From positions 9,953-73,952 of the forward strand of contig CAYZIB010000006.1 in NCBI GenBank assembly GCA_964478425.1: DNA of 64,000 nucleotides, given 5' to 3'. The translations under genes and the position numbers were made by a program. Below are positions 45,381-54,598 of the stretch, piece by piece. Position 1 is the first letter of the stretch. Every line of letters begins with the position of its first letter. The notes beneath the pieces were generated by a model. It ran no database searches. It was not told the DNA's origin and saw only the letters and a list, made by a program, of their open reading frames with translations. This DNA comes from CAYZIB01 sp964478425. GTDB lineage: Bacteria > Bacillota_I > Bacilli_A > Acholeplasmatales > WRBM01.

Positions 45381-46741
45381 TGATTACAAAAAAGGAAAAA
45401 TTATTTTATGGCTTTGGGGATATGGGATATAATATATTAATGTCTGGAATATCATTTTATTTATTGTATTTTATGATTAATGTAGGTGGATTAAAAGCTT
45501 CTCTTGCTTCATTAGTATTTTTAGTATCAAAAGTATGGGATGCAGTAACAGATTATTTAATGGGACGTATTTCAGATAAAACAAAGTCTAAATTTGGTAA
45601 AAGAAGAATTTATATGTTATTAGGATCTTTACCTTTTATGATTTCTTTTGCTTTATTATGGGTTGTACCAAATACTAATAGTCAATTATTAAAATTTTTA
45701 TTTTATTTAATTGTTTATATGTTTTATAATACATGTGCTACTGTTGTTTATATACCTTATAATTCATTATCAGCAAATATGACTAATGATTATAACGAAA
45801 GAACATCACTTAATTCATTTAGAATTATATTAGCTAATTTAGGTATTTTATTAGGTGCATTATTATTTAGTTTACTTGCTGAAGGTAAAGAAAGTTTACT
45901 TTACCCATTATTTAATAGCGAAAAATATGCTTATTTATTAGCTGGAGTTATAATGGGATTTATTGCAGCGTTATTAATGGTTTTATGCACATTTAATGTT
46001 AAAGAAAAATTTGATGGCGGAGATAATTCATATGGATTTTTTAGTACATTAAAACAATTTTTTAAATTAAAAGAATTTAGAAATACAACTATATTTTATT
46101 TATTAAGTATGACTGGTTTTGATATTATAATGGCAACTTTTATGTTTTTAGTAAGTGATACTTTAAATTTTGGTAGTGGAACAATTACAATGATTTTTAT
46201 AGCTTTACCTTTAATAACTGCAATGGCAAGCGCATTTTTTTGGAGCTACGTAAGTGAGAAAAAAGATAAGATATTTGCCTATAATGTCGCTTCTATTTTG
46301 ATTTTTATAAGTTTATTACTTGTTTTATTTATTCCAGAAAAATCATATGTATTTTTAGGAATTGTATGTTTATTAGTTGGATTTTGCATGGGATCAATTC
46401 AAGTTATGCCATGGGCTTGTTTACCTGATGTAATTGAAATTGATGAATATGAAAATCATGTAAGAAGAGAAGGAGCATTTTATGGAATTGTATCATTTTT
46501 ATATAAAACAGCTTCAGGTATTTCGCTTGCAATAGTTTCTTTGGTTTTAAGTATTTTTGGTTATGTAGAAAATTCAACACTTCCACAACCTGAAAGAGCT
46601 CTAAATGCAATAAGATATATGTTTAGTTTTTTACCAGGGTTAATATTTATTATTTCTATTTATTTTGCGATTAAGTCTAGAATTTCTAAAGATAAATTTG
46701 AATTAATTAATAAAGAATTAGAAGAAAGAAGAAAAAAATAA
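45380..46741 (+). CDS. GPH family sugar:cation symporter (MFS)
   Basis: The 453-residue protein has 12 predicted helices. The N-terminal KLFYGFGDMGYNI, DAVTDYLMGRISDKTKSKFGKRR and YNERTSLNSFR are signatures of the melibiose-type glycoside-pentoside-hexuronide group, which uses Na+ or H+. The ATG at 45380 overlaps the exonuclease stop; a TTG just before is also in frame. The substrate is unknown; no sugar hydrolase is adjacent. A terminator follows. Confidence 0.88.
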   Translation: MITKKEKLFYGFGDMGYNILMSGISFYLLYFMINVGGLKASLASLVFLVSKVWDAVTDYLMGRISDKTKSKFGKRRIYMLLGSLPFMISFALLWVVPNTNSQLLKFLFYLIVYMFYNTCATVVYIPYNSLSANMTNDYNERTSLNSFRIILANLGILLGALLFSLLAEGKESLLYPLFNSEKYAYLLAGVIMGFIAALLMVLCTFNVKEKFDGGDNSYGFFSTLKQFFKLKEFRNTTIFYLLSMTGFDIIMATFMFLVSDTLNFGSGTITMIFIALPLITAMASAFFWSYVSEKKDKIFAYNVASILIFISLLLVLFIPEKSYVFLGIVCLLVGFCMGSIQVMPWACLPDVIEIDEYENHVRREGAFYGIVSFLYKTASGISLAIVSLVLSIFGYVENSTLPQPERALNAIRYMFSFLPGLIFIISIYFAIKSRISKDKFELINKELEERRKK

Positions 46742-46749
46742 ATTAAATA

Positions 46750-46804
46750 AAAGTGTAAATTATCATGTTTTTAGGTTAAAACAAAAATAATTTACACTTT
46801 TTTT
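46750..46804 (+). terminator. Terminator after the GPH symporter
   Basis: A 14-base perfect stem (46750-46763 with 46787-46800) has a 23-base loop and a T tail. It closes the long packed run of genes that begins at 36300. Confidence 0.85.
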
Positions 46805-46872
46805 AAAAAAATTAAAATTTTTGGAAAAAAAATAAAGGTTTATGTGTTTAGTATTATGAGAGGTGGAAAAAT

Positions 46873-48021
46873 ATGAAAAAAATAGTTTTTAGTTTAATGC
46901 TTATGGTATTAACATTAAGTTTAGTAGGATGTAATAAAGAAGAAAAAAATAAAAGGGTAACATTAAAAGTAAATCCTGAAATAGAATTTATTGTTGATGA
47001 TAAAAATAATATAACTTCTGTAACAGGATTAAATAATGAAGGAAAAATAATTTTAGTAGATGAAAATATTGTCGGAAAATCATTAGAAGAAGGAATTGAT
47101 ATTGTATTAAAATTAGAACATGATTTAGGATACCTTATTAATGTAGATGGAAGTTTAAAAATTGAATTTTCTTGTGATTTTGAAAAATTAGATAATAAAA
47201 TTAAAGATTATATTAATCAATCAATTGAAAAATTAGATGTAAAAGCGACTATTGAAGAAATAAAAGCTTTAACAAAACAAGAAATCGAAGAAATAGTAAA
47301 AGAATTTGATAATACAATTGATACTGCTAAATTATCATACGAAGAATTACTTGTTAAATTAAATGAATTCCGTAATGAAACAAAAGAATTAGTAACAGTA
47401 GAACTAGTTGAATTATATAATTTATTTAAAAATACAAATATTGAATTTAAAGATAAAGAATTAACAAAAAATATTATTGATAATTTAGATGAAAAATATC
47501 AACAATATTATAATAATTTTGATTTAATTTTTAATACATTAAATGAAACAAAAGAAAAATTATTAAATAAACAATATGAAATGTTTGTAAGTGAAGAATC
47601 AGCTTATCAACAAGCATATAAAAAAGTTTTAGAATATAAAACAGAAATTTTAAGTTTACAAAAAGAAATTGAAGAATTAGATGATACTAATTTCTTAAAA
47701 CCAATCAAACAAGCAGAATTAACAGCTAAAAAGAATTTATATGATGTTAGTATTAACACATTAGATTTAGCTAAACAAAATGCAGATGTATTATTTTTAC
47801 AAGCCAAAAATTTATTAGATGAAACAATCAATTCATTAGATGAATTTGTTAACTCATTACCAACAGAAATTAAAACAATTTTAACTAATAATGTGGCAAA
47901 TTTAGAAACAGAAGTTAATAATTTTAAAGATAATTGCTTTACTAATTTTGAAAATATTTATGGTTCATTAATTGAAAGTAATTATAATCAAGTTATTGAA
48001 TATAAAAATAATTTAAAATAA
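46873..48021 (+). CDS. Lipoprotein with an RsgI-like extracellular domain and coiled-coil tail
   Basis: The signal peptide ends in the lipobox LVGC (Cys20), predicting a lipid-anchored surface protein of 382 residues. Residues 28-115 (RVTLKVNPEIEFIVDDKNNITSV ... LNNEGK) match the domain found outside the membrane in RsgI anti-sigma factors, including the Asn-Pro pair (Asn34-Pro35) where RsgI proteins are known to self-cleave. The rest is helical coiled coil. The protein at 48583 has the same domain and tail but a membrane helix instead of a lipobox. It probably works with that anti-sigma factor. I know of no named family for this lipoprotein. Confidence 0.8.
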   Translation: MKKIVFSLMLMVLTLSLVGCNKEEKNKRVTLKVNPEIEFIVDDKNNITSVTGLNNEGKIILVDENIVGKSLEEGIDIVLKLEHDLGYLINVDGSLKIEFSCDFEKLDNKIKDYINQSIEKLDVKATIEEIKALTKQEIEEIVKEFDNTIDTAKLSYEELLVKLNEFRNETKELVTVELVELYNLFKNTNIEFKDKELTKNIIDNLDEKYQQYYNNFDLIFNTLNETKEKLLNKQYEMFVSEESAYQQAYKKVLEYKTEILSLQKEIEELDDTNFLKPIKQAELTAKKNLYDVSINTLDLAKQNADVLFLQAKNLLDETINSLDEFVNSLPTEIKTILTNNVANLETEVNNFKDNCFTNFENIYGSLIESNYNQVIEYKNNLK

Positions 48022-48025
48022 TTTT

Positions 48026-48054
48026 ATTGCCCTATATTTTTAGGGCAATTTAAA
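48026..48054 (+). terminator. Hairpin between the lipoprotein and sigma factor genes
   Basis: attgcccta (48026-48034) pairs with tagggcaat (48041-48049). The following tract is AT-rich but not a clean T run, so termination may be partial. A TATAAT-like box lies at about 48054-48059. Confidence 0.55.
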
Positions 48055-48078
48055 TTATAATATATTCGGGTGTTAAAT

Positions 48079-48582
48079 ATGATATTTTCAAAAAAAACAT
48101 TAAATGAATTAAAACAGCAAAATGAAAATACATTTAATAAAGTATATAACGAATATTATAAATTACTTTATTATATAGCTTATAGTAAATGTAAGAATAA
48201 ATGTGATAGTGAAGAAGTAGTTCAAGATACATTTATTAATATGATGAAAAAAATAAATGAATTTGATGATTATCATAAGTTTAAAGAATGGATAACTACT
48301 ATTTGCAGAAATTTAGCGATTAATAAAGTGACAAGAAAACAAAAATTAGAATTAGTAGAAGAAACTGATTTAGATTTAATTAATAATTATGAAAAAAATG
48401 ATTATTTAGATTATTTAAATATATTAGATGATTTAGAAAAAGATATTATTATTTTAAAAATAGTCCATAATTTAAAATTTAAAGATATCGCTCTTATTTT
48501 AAAAATAAGTCAAAACGTAGCAACAAAAACTTACTATGAGGCATTAAATAAATTAAAATCCAATTTAAAGGATGTGATGTAA
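48079..48582 (+). CDS. ECF-type sigma factor of an RsgI-like module
   Basis: The 167-residue protein has region 2 (NKVYNEYYKLLYYIAYSKC ... EEVVQDTFINMMKKINEF ... FKEWITTICRNLAINKV) and region 4 (LKFKDIALILKISQNVATKTYYEALNKLK). ATG at 48079 is preferred over GTG at 48070, which forms part of the gggtg ribosome-binding site. The anti-sigma gene starts directly after its stop codon. Known RsgI partners are SigI-type sigma factors; this one looks ECF-like, which is a difference worth noting. Confidence 0.82.
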   Translation: MIFSKKTLNELKQQNENTFNKVYNEYYKLLYYIAYSKCKNKCDSEEVVQDTFINMMKKINEFDDYHKFKEWITTICRNLAINKVTRKQKLELVEETDLDLINNYEKNDYLDYLNILDDLEKDIIILKIVHNLKFKDIALILKISQNVATKTYYEALNKLKSNLKDVM

Positions 48583-49665
48583 ATGAAATTTATAAAAAAA
48601 ATAAAAGATGATTATAATAATTCTAATGAATATAAATTTGATGAAAAAAAAGTTTATAATAATATTTTAAGAGAATTAAATTTATCTAAAAAAGAAAATA
48701 AAAGTATAAATTATAAAATGAAATTGTGCTTTTCTTCAGTTATTTTATTTTTAATTTGTATATTTTCATTAACATTTTTTTATAAAAATAATGATTCTTT
48801 GCCTAATATATATTTTAATTATATTAAATTACAAATTAATCCTGAAATAGAAATTATTACTGATGAAAATAATATTGTACTAGGAATAAAAGGATTAAAT
48901 GATGATGGAAGAAAAATTTTATATAGTAAAAATTATGAAAATTTAGATTTAGTTAATGTAATTAATTTATTATGCGATGAATTTGATAAGAATGGATATT
49001 TTTTAAAATCAGATTTAAATATTTATGTAGGAAGTAAAAATTTAAATACAATCAATAAATTAAAAAATGAATTAGAATATAATATTTATAATTTAGATGT
49101 TGATAGTATTAATAATGATTCATGGAATGATTTATTAAAAGAACATGTAGATTATATGGTTGAAACTAAAAATTTAATTACAGAAGATCTTGAAACATAT
49201 TATAATGAAGCAAAATCAGTTTATATGAATATATATGCAAGAAAAAGTGTTGTTATAAATAATATTGTATATAATATTTTATACGAAATATTAAATTCAC
49301 TTTTAAATGAATTAGAAGATTTAAGAAGTGATTATTGCTTGAATGAAATCAAATATGAAAAATATTTTAAAAGTTTAAAAGATGAAATAGAAGAATTAAG
49401 TAAAAGTGATAATCTTGTGGATAAAATAACTTTAGAAATCAAAAAAGAGTTATTAGAAGAAAAATTAAGATTATATAATGAGTTTCAAGAATATTTTAAA
49501 GAAAAATATAATAGTTGGAAATTAAATCTTGAAGAATGTTTAAATGATTTAAAAGCATTAGAAGAAGAATTTAATATTAATTTAAATTTTATAAATGATT
49601 ATGCCGAATTTAAACTTGATTTTTTAAATAAATATCAAGAATATATTAATGAAATATTAAATTAA
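48583..49665 (+). CDS. RsgI-like transmembrane anti-sigma factor
   Basis: The 360-residue protein has a cytoplasmic N-terminus (residues 1-45) suited to sigma binding, a membrane helix at about 47-67, then the RsgI-like external domain (YIKLQINPEIEIITDENNIVLGIKGLNDDGRKIL) with the Asn86-Pro87 self-cleavage pair, and a long coiled-coil tail. It begins right after the sigma gene. The external domain is clearly related to that of the lipoprotein at 46873. It should hold the sigma factor until an envelope signal leads to proteolysis. Confidence 0.8.
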   Translation: MKFIKKIKDDYNNSNEYKFDEKKVYNNILRELNLSKKENKSINYKMKLCFSSVILFLICIFSLTFFYKNNDSLPNIYFNYIKLQINPEIEIITDENNIVLGIKGLNDDGRKILYSKNYENLDLVNVINLLCDEFDKNGYFLKSDLNIYVGSKNLNTINKLKNELEYNIYNLDVDSINNDSWNDLLKEHVDYMVETKNLITEDLETYYNEAKSVYMNIYARKSVVINNIVYNILYEILNSLLNELEDLRSDYCLNEIKYEKYFKSLKDEIEELSKSDNLVDKITLEIKKELLEEKLRLYNEFQEYFKEKYNSWKLNLEECLNDLKALEEEFNINLNFINDYAEFKLDFLNKYQEYINEILN

Positions 49666-49761
49666 TTGTATTTAAATTAATATTATGATAAAATTTAAAA
49701 TGAGTTAAATAATAAATGAGATATATTATATACTCATTTATTTTTTTAAATGGAGGAAGTT

Positions 49762-50994
49762 ATGGCAAATAATATGGAATTATTGAAAAAAATTAGTTTT
49801 GAAAGAATTGGTGGAAGTATAAATGAATATAATGCTGCAATGATTATTAATGACGAAATTAATAAAACTAATAATAAAGCAAATATTGAAGAATTTGAAA
49901 TAAAATATAGTAACATTTTTAATGTAGAATTAGAGGTTTTATCTCCTTATAGTAAGAAAATCGAAGCAACAGGTATTATGCTTAGTGGAAATACTAATTT
50001 AGAAGGCGAATTAGTTTATGTTGATAGTATACAAGATGCTGCTTTTTTAAATGTAGAAGGTAAAATAGCTTTAATTCACCAAAGAATCGGATATAAAACA
50101 TATGAAAAGCTTATAAAAGCTAAGGCAAAAGGATTTATTTGCGCAAGTGGAACTGTTTATGATAATTTAAGCGAAACAGATTTAGAAGAACATGCATTAA
50201 GAGATAATCATTTAAAATATGGAGTAATACCTGGTATTACTATTAGAATGAAGGATTTTGAAAAATTATTAATTAATAAAGCAAAAACAGTAAAAATTTC
50301 ATTAAATCAAGAAGAACAAACATTAAAATCAAGAAATGTCGTTGCTACTATAAAAGGTGAAATTGAAAATGAAATTGTTGTTTTTACAGCTCATTATGAT
50401 TCAGTAAAATTTAGTCAAGGGGCATATGATAATGGTACAGGATCAGTTGCAATCATGGATTTATATAAATATTATTTAAAACATAAACCAAGAAGAACAT
50501 TAAAATTTGTTTGGTGTGGTAGTGAAGAAATGGGGCTATTAGGATCAAAAGCTTATTGTAAAATGCATAATGATGAATTAAATAACTATAGATTATGTAT
50601 AAATATTGATATGCTTGGTGTTTTAATTGGAAATGATATTTGTTGTTGTACAACTGATAATCAATTAGTTACATATATTGATTATTTAGCTAAAGAAGTA
50701 GGTTTTCCAATTACAGTTAGACAAGGTGTTTATTCTAGTGATTCTACACCATTTGCAGATAGTGGTATACCAAGTTTATCATTTGCAAGATTATCTCCTC
50801 AAGGGGGAGCAACTATTCATTCAAGAAGAGATGTAATTAAATTTATTGATAAGAAAACTTTAGATAATAGTATTGATTTTATTAAATTATTTGCAAATAA
50901 ATTGGTTAATTCTAAGGTTTTTCCGGTAGAAAAAAACATTCCTCAAAATATGAAAGATGAAATTGATAAATATTATTTTAGAAAAGAAAAATAA
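49762..50994 (+). CDS. M28 family zinc aminopeptidase with PA domain
   Basis: The 410-residue protein has the M28 metal ligands: His in FTAHYDSV, Asp in AYDNGTGSV, catalytic and ligand Glu in GSEEMGLLGS, Asp in NIDMLG and His in ATIHSRRD. A PA-like domain is inserted between about residues 60 and 190. No signal peptide is visible, so it is probably intracellular. The ATG at 49762, following ggagg, is preferred over 49750, which lies before that site. Substrate unknown. Confidence 0.85.
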   Translation: MANNMELLKKISFERIGGSINEYNAAMIINDEINKTNNKANIEEFEIKYSNIFNVELEVLSPYSKKIEATGIMLSGNTNLEGELVYVDSIQDAAFLNVEGKIALIHQRIGYKTYEKLIKAKAKGFICASGTVYDNLSETDLEEHALRDNHLKYGVIPGITIRMKDFEKLLINKAKTVKISLNQEEQTLKSRNVVATIKGEIENEIVVFTAHYDSVKFSQGAYDNGTGSVAIMDLYKYYLKHKPRRTLKFVWCGSEEMGLLGSKAYCKMHNDELNNYRLCINIDMLGVLIGNDICCCTTDNQLVTYIDYLAKEVGFPITVRQGVYSSDSTPFADSGIPSLSFARLSPQGGATIHSRRDVIKFIDKKTLDNSIDFIKLFANKLVNSKVFPVEKNIPQNMKDEIDKYYFRKEK

Positions 50995-50998
50995 AATG

Positions 50999-51028
50999 GA
51001 AGATTTTTTAAAAAATCTTCTTTTTTTT
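50999..51028 (+). terminator. Terminator after the M28 peptidase gene
   Basis: A 22-base perfect palindrome (gaagatttttt / aaaaaatcttc) followed by T. Confidence 0.85.
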
Positions 51029-51061
51029 ATATTTTTAAAATATATTATATTGGTGAAATGT

Positions 51062-52129
51062 ATGGAAGTAAAATATCGTATTGATTTACATAAAATACCT
51101 GAAATAGGAGAAAATTTAAAAAAAACAAAAAAATATATTTTAAAGATATTAAAAAAATATAAATGTAAAATTGAGGTTCTTAATTCATCTATAATTTGTT
51201 TTTTTGATTTTAAGAGTAATTATTCTATTGCTTTTAGATCAGATATGGATGATTTAGATATAGATGAATTAACAAATTTAAAATTTAAATCTAATAAATA
51301 TATGCATGCATGTGGCCATGATGGGCATATGGCTATTTTACTTAAATTGGCATATTATTTATCAAATTTAAATAAATTAGATAAAAATATTGTTTTAATA
51401 TTTCAAGAAGCAGAAGAACTTGGTATAGGAGCAAATAAAATTATTAGTAGCAATATTTTAGATAAATATAATATAAAATATGTATTTGCTTATCATTTAT
51501 GGCCTAAATTAGAATTTGGGAAAATATTTAGTAAACCTTATTATATGACAGCATTTTCTTCTGAAATTGAAATTGAAGTTTTTGGTAAATCTACTCATAT
51601 TAAAGATTATTTAAACTCTATAGATAGTTTATATGTTACATCAAATTTTTTGATTGAATTAAATAATATAAAAAAAGGATATGAATTTTTACTTAAATTT
51701 GGAATTTTTAATTCTGGAAAAATTCAAAATGTAATAAGTGATTATTCAATATTAAAAGGTTCTTTAAGAACATTTGATTTTTTAAATTTTATTGATTTAT
51801 ATAAAACTTTATTAATTTTAAAAGAAAATTATCAAAAAAACTATAATGTAAAAATAAATATTATATTAAAGTCATTTAATTTTGGGGTTTATAATGATTA
51901 TGATTTATATTTAAAAGCTCAAAAACTAATTAATATAAGTAAATTAGAATACATAAGTTTAGCAGCTGAAGATTTTAGTTATTTTGGAATTAAATATCCT
52001 TGTTTATTGATGTTTTTAGGTATAGGTGATGTTAGTTATTTGCATTCTAATGATTTTGATTTTAATATGGATGTATTAGATATTGGGTTTAAAAATTATG
52101 TTAAATTACTAGATATTGATTTTAATTGA
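51062..52129 (+). CDS. M20 amidohydrolase, probable N-acetyl-diaminopimelate deacetylase
   Basis: In the acetylase branch of lysine biosynthesis this enzyme releases LL-diaminopimelate. The 355-residue protein has the M20 amidohydrolase ligands: HACGHDGHM, QEAEELGIGA, YHLWPKLEFG and the terminal LHSNDFDF. It lies beside the aminotransferase, dapF, dapB, dapH and asd, which gives the substrate. The start is ATG at 51062 (MEVKYRIDLHKIPE, the family start), after tggtga. It converges with and overlaps by 34 bases the aminotransferase gene on the other strand. Confidence 0.85.
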   Translation: MEVKYRIDLHKIPEIGENLKKTKKYILKILKKYKCKIEVLNSSIICFFDFKSNYSIAFRSDMDDLDIDELTNLKFKSNKYMHACGHDGHMAILLKLAYYLSNLNKLDKNIVLIFQEAEELGIGANKIISSNILDKYNIKYVFAYHLWPKLEFGKIFSKPYYMTAFSSEIEIEVFGKSTHIKDYLNSIDSLYVTSNFLIELNNIKKGYEFLLKFGIFNSGKIQNVISDYSILKGSLRTFDFLNFIDLYKTLLILKENYQKNYNVKINIILKSFNFGVYNDYDLYLKAQKLINISKLEYISLAAEDFSYFGIKYPCLLMFLGIGDVSYLHSNDFDFNMDVLDIGFKNYVKLLDIDFN

Positions 52130-53211
52130 TTATTAATATTTATTATTGACTTTTTTAATAATTTTTTATTATTTGAAATACAAATTCTAATATAATTATC
52201 ATCTCCAAAGCAAATACCAGGTATAACTCCAAGGTTATAATTTTTTAATAATTTATAAAAAAAATCTACTGATGATATCTTATATTTTTTAATATTAATA
52301 AATATATATAACCCAGCATCTGGTGTGATGTAGTTTAAATTAAATTTATTAAGTAATTTTATTGTATAATTTTTTTTATTAATTAAGGATTTTAAATTGT
52401 GGTTATAATTATATTTTAAAGCTTTAATGGATGCATATTGGGTAAAAGTATTTAATGATGAATTAATTAATGCATGATCATATTTAAGATTATTTAATGA
52501 TTCATCAAAAATAATATAACCAATTCTATAACCTGTCATTGCATATGTTTTAGAAAAACTATTAATAATTAAAATGTTTTTTTTATTTTTAAAGTAATCT
52601 AAAATATTTAGGTTATTATTTTTTTCAAATATTAAATTGTTATATACCAAGTCAAATATTAAATAGATATTTTTATTTTGTTCAATTATTTTATTAAGGA
52701 TATTTAAAGATTGTGTATTAAAAATTTTTCCTGTGGGATTATTAGGAGTATTTATAATAATTAATTTTGTTTTATTATTTATTAAATTTAAAATAGAATC
52801 ATCTAATTGATAATTCGTATTTGTTGTATCTACAATAATTTCTTTAGCATCAAATCTTTTTATGAGATTTAAATAAGTAGGATAAAATGGTTTAAATATA
52901 ATTATTTCATCATCTTTTTTTACTAAATTAAAAAAGGTTAAAAATAAGGCTTCAGATGCTCCATTTGTAATAATTATATTTGGATTATTATAAGATTTAT
53001 AATATGTGGTTTTTTTAATAATTTCATCTCTTAATTTTTTTATTCCATCTGAATCTGAGTATTTAGTATTATTTTTTAAAATATTTTTTATGATATTAAA
53101 TTTAACAATCAAAGGAGACTTATAATTTGGTTCTCCAAGCATTAATTTAGTATTTTTATTATTAGATTTAGCAATATTAAAAAAATATTTAATTGATTTG
53201 TTTAAATCCAT
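52096..53211 (-). CDS. PLP aminotransferase, probable N-acetyl-diaminopimelate aminotransferase
   Basis: Fold type I aminotransferase of 371 residues. It has the PLP-binding Lys in SFSKTYAMTGYRIGY, NTPNNPTGKIF, DLVYNNLIF and the terminal Arg in NYIRICIS. In this gene cluster the expected missing step is transamination of N-acetyl-2-amino-6-oxopimelate (PatA in B. subtilis). The gene is divergent from dapF and convergent with the deacetylase gene. Assignment to that step is by context. Confidence 0.82.
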   Translation of the reverse strand: MDLNKSIKYFFNIAKSNNKNTKLMLGEPNYKSPLIVKFNIIKNILKNNTKYSDSDGIKKLRDEIIKKTTYYKSYNNPNIIITNGASEALFLTFFNLVKKDDEIIIFKPFYPTYLNLIKRFDAKEIIVDTTNTNYQLDDSILNLINNKTKLIIINTPNNPTGKIFNTQSLNILNKIIEQNKNIYLIFDLVYNNLIFEKNNNLNILDYFKNKKNILIINSFSKTYAMTGYRIGYIIFDESLNNLKYDHALINSSLNTFTQYASIKALKYNYNHNLKSLINKKNYTIKLLNKFNLNYITPDAGLYIFINIKKYKISSVDFFYKLLKNYNLGVIPGICFGDDNYIRICISNNKKLLKKSIININNQLKSISSNLT

Positions 53212-53285
53212 AAATTCACCTTTTTTATTTAATTATATTTTGTATTAAATTTTTTTATTCATAATATAATTAGTAGAGGGATAAT

Positions 53286-54014
53286 ATGAATTTTTATAAA
53301 TATGAGTCTTGTGGTAATGATTTTATTATTATAGAAAAAGATATAAAAACATTTGTTGATATAAAAAAATTTATAAAAAAAATATGTGATAGAAATTATG
53401 GCATTGGAGCAGATGGAATCATGTTAGTTAGTAATGAAGAAATTTTTATATATAATAAAGATGGTTCAAGAGCAAACATGTGTGGTAACGGATTAAAATG
53501 TTTAATTAAATATTTTTATGATAAAAATATTATTTATAAAAAATTACTTAACTATAATTATGAAATTATTGGATCAAAAAGTATTAATTCTTTATTGATG
53601 AAAATTAATTTTAAAAAGCCTAAAAAAATAATTTATAATTTGATGGATTTTTATAATGATCAGGATATATTATATTATAAAATTTTATATGGAGTATGGC
53701 ATGTTATTTTGTTTAAAGATTTTAATTTAGAAGAAGCTAAATATTTAATGGAAAAAGAAAATTCTAATATTAATTATGTAAAAGTTATTAATAATGAAAA
53801 ATTAGAAGTTACAACTTATGAAAAAGGAGTTGGTTTAACTAAATCTTGTGGAACAGGTTCAATTTCAAGTTTTTATATTTGTTATTTACTTAATTATTGT
53901 AATAATAATGTGATAGTTGAATATGAAAATGATTTTGTTGAGCTTGAAATTGATAAGAATAATAATGTAATAATGACAGGTAGTGCAAATTATGTATTTA
54001 AAGGTGAAATATGA
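53286..54014 (+). CDS. dapF: Diaminopimelate epimerase
   Basis: DapF converts LL- to meso-diaminopimelate. Both catalytic cysteines are visible: Cys in SRANMCGNGLKCL and in LTKSCGTGSISS. The N-terminus FYKYESCGNDFIII is typical. At 242 residues it is about 30 residues shorter than usual, mainly by loop loss in the second half; the usual GxPHxV segment reads GVWHVILF. A TATAAT box lies upstream near 53264. It heads the tightly overlapping genes dapF-dapB-dapH-asd. Confidence 0.9.
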   Translation: MNFYKYESCGNDFIIIEKDIKTFVDIKKFIKKICDRNYGIGADGIMLVSNEEIFIYNKDGSRANMCGNGLKCLIKYFYDKNIIYKKLLNYNYEIIGSKSINSLLMKINFKKPKKIIYNLMDFYNDQDILYYKILYGVWHVILFKDFNLEEAKYLMEKENSNINYVKVINNEKLEVTTYEKGVGLTKSCGTGSISSFYICYLLNYCNNNVIVEYENDFVELEIDKNNNVIMTGSANYVFKGEI

Positions 54015-54598
54015 AAATAGGATTAATTAAAAAGGGAAAAATGAATTTAGAATTTTTAAAATATGATAAAAATTCAAAAATAATTGACTTAACTAAAAAA
54101 GAGGATATTGATGTTATAATTGATTTTTCATCTAGTAAAAATATATATGAAATTTTAAATTATTGTAAAAAATACAATTTACCACTTGTAATAGGAACAA
54201 CCGGATATAATAAAAAAGAAGAAGAGTTAATATATCAGTATAGTAATTTTTTTCCAATTTTTAAATCTGCTAATTTTTCATTTGGAATAAATAAAATTAA
54301 TGAAATATTAACATATTTTAAAGAGTATAAAAAATATATTTTAGAAATACATCAAAAAGATAAATTAGATATTCCAAGTGGAACTTCATTAATGATTAAT
54401 GAAAAAAATGAAATAGATAATATTTTTTCTATAAGATCAGGTGATATTTTAGGTACACATGAAATTATTTTAATTAATAATTATGAAATAATTAATATAA
54501 AACATGTTTCGTTTTCAAGACTAACTTTTATTAAGGGAGCAATTTTAGCAGCAGAAAAAATTAAAGGGTTAAAAAAGGGGTTTTATAATGAATTATAG
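54011..54598 (+). CDS. dapB: 4-Hydroxy-tetrahydrodipicolinate reductase, shortened N-terminal domain
   Basis: DapB makes tetrahydrodipicolinate with NAD(P)H. The catalytic region is intact: VIGTTGYNKKEEE, SANFSFGINKI, EIHQKDKLDIPSGTSL, RSGDILGTHE and SRLTFIKGAILAA. At 195 residues it is about 50-70 shorter than normal. The missing part is in the N-terminal Rossmann domain: the usual GxxGxMG loop is reduced to MKIGLIKKGKMN. It overlaps dapF by four and dapH by eleven bases. Confidence 0.88.
   Translation: MKIGLIKKGKMNLEFLKYDKNSKIIDLTKKEDIDVIIDFSSSKNIYEILNYCKKYNLPLVIGTTGYNKKEEELIYQYSNFFPIFKSANFSFGINKINEILTYFKEYKKYILEIHQKDKLDIPSGTSLMINEKNEIDNIFSIRSGDILGTHEIILINNYEIINIKHVSFSRLTFIKGAILAAEKIKGLKKGFYNEL

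Noticed and set aside
50957..51061. N-terminal extension of the M20 deacetylase
   Set aside because: It overlaps the preceding gene and its terminator, and reads as Lys/Phe-rich filler; family homology begins at 51062.
52096..52129. Frameshift or assembly error where the deacetylase and aminotransferase genes overlap
   Set aside because: Both proteins end with plausible C-termini; a short convergent overlap is simple and common in compact genomes.
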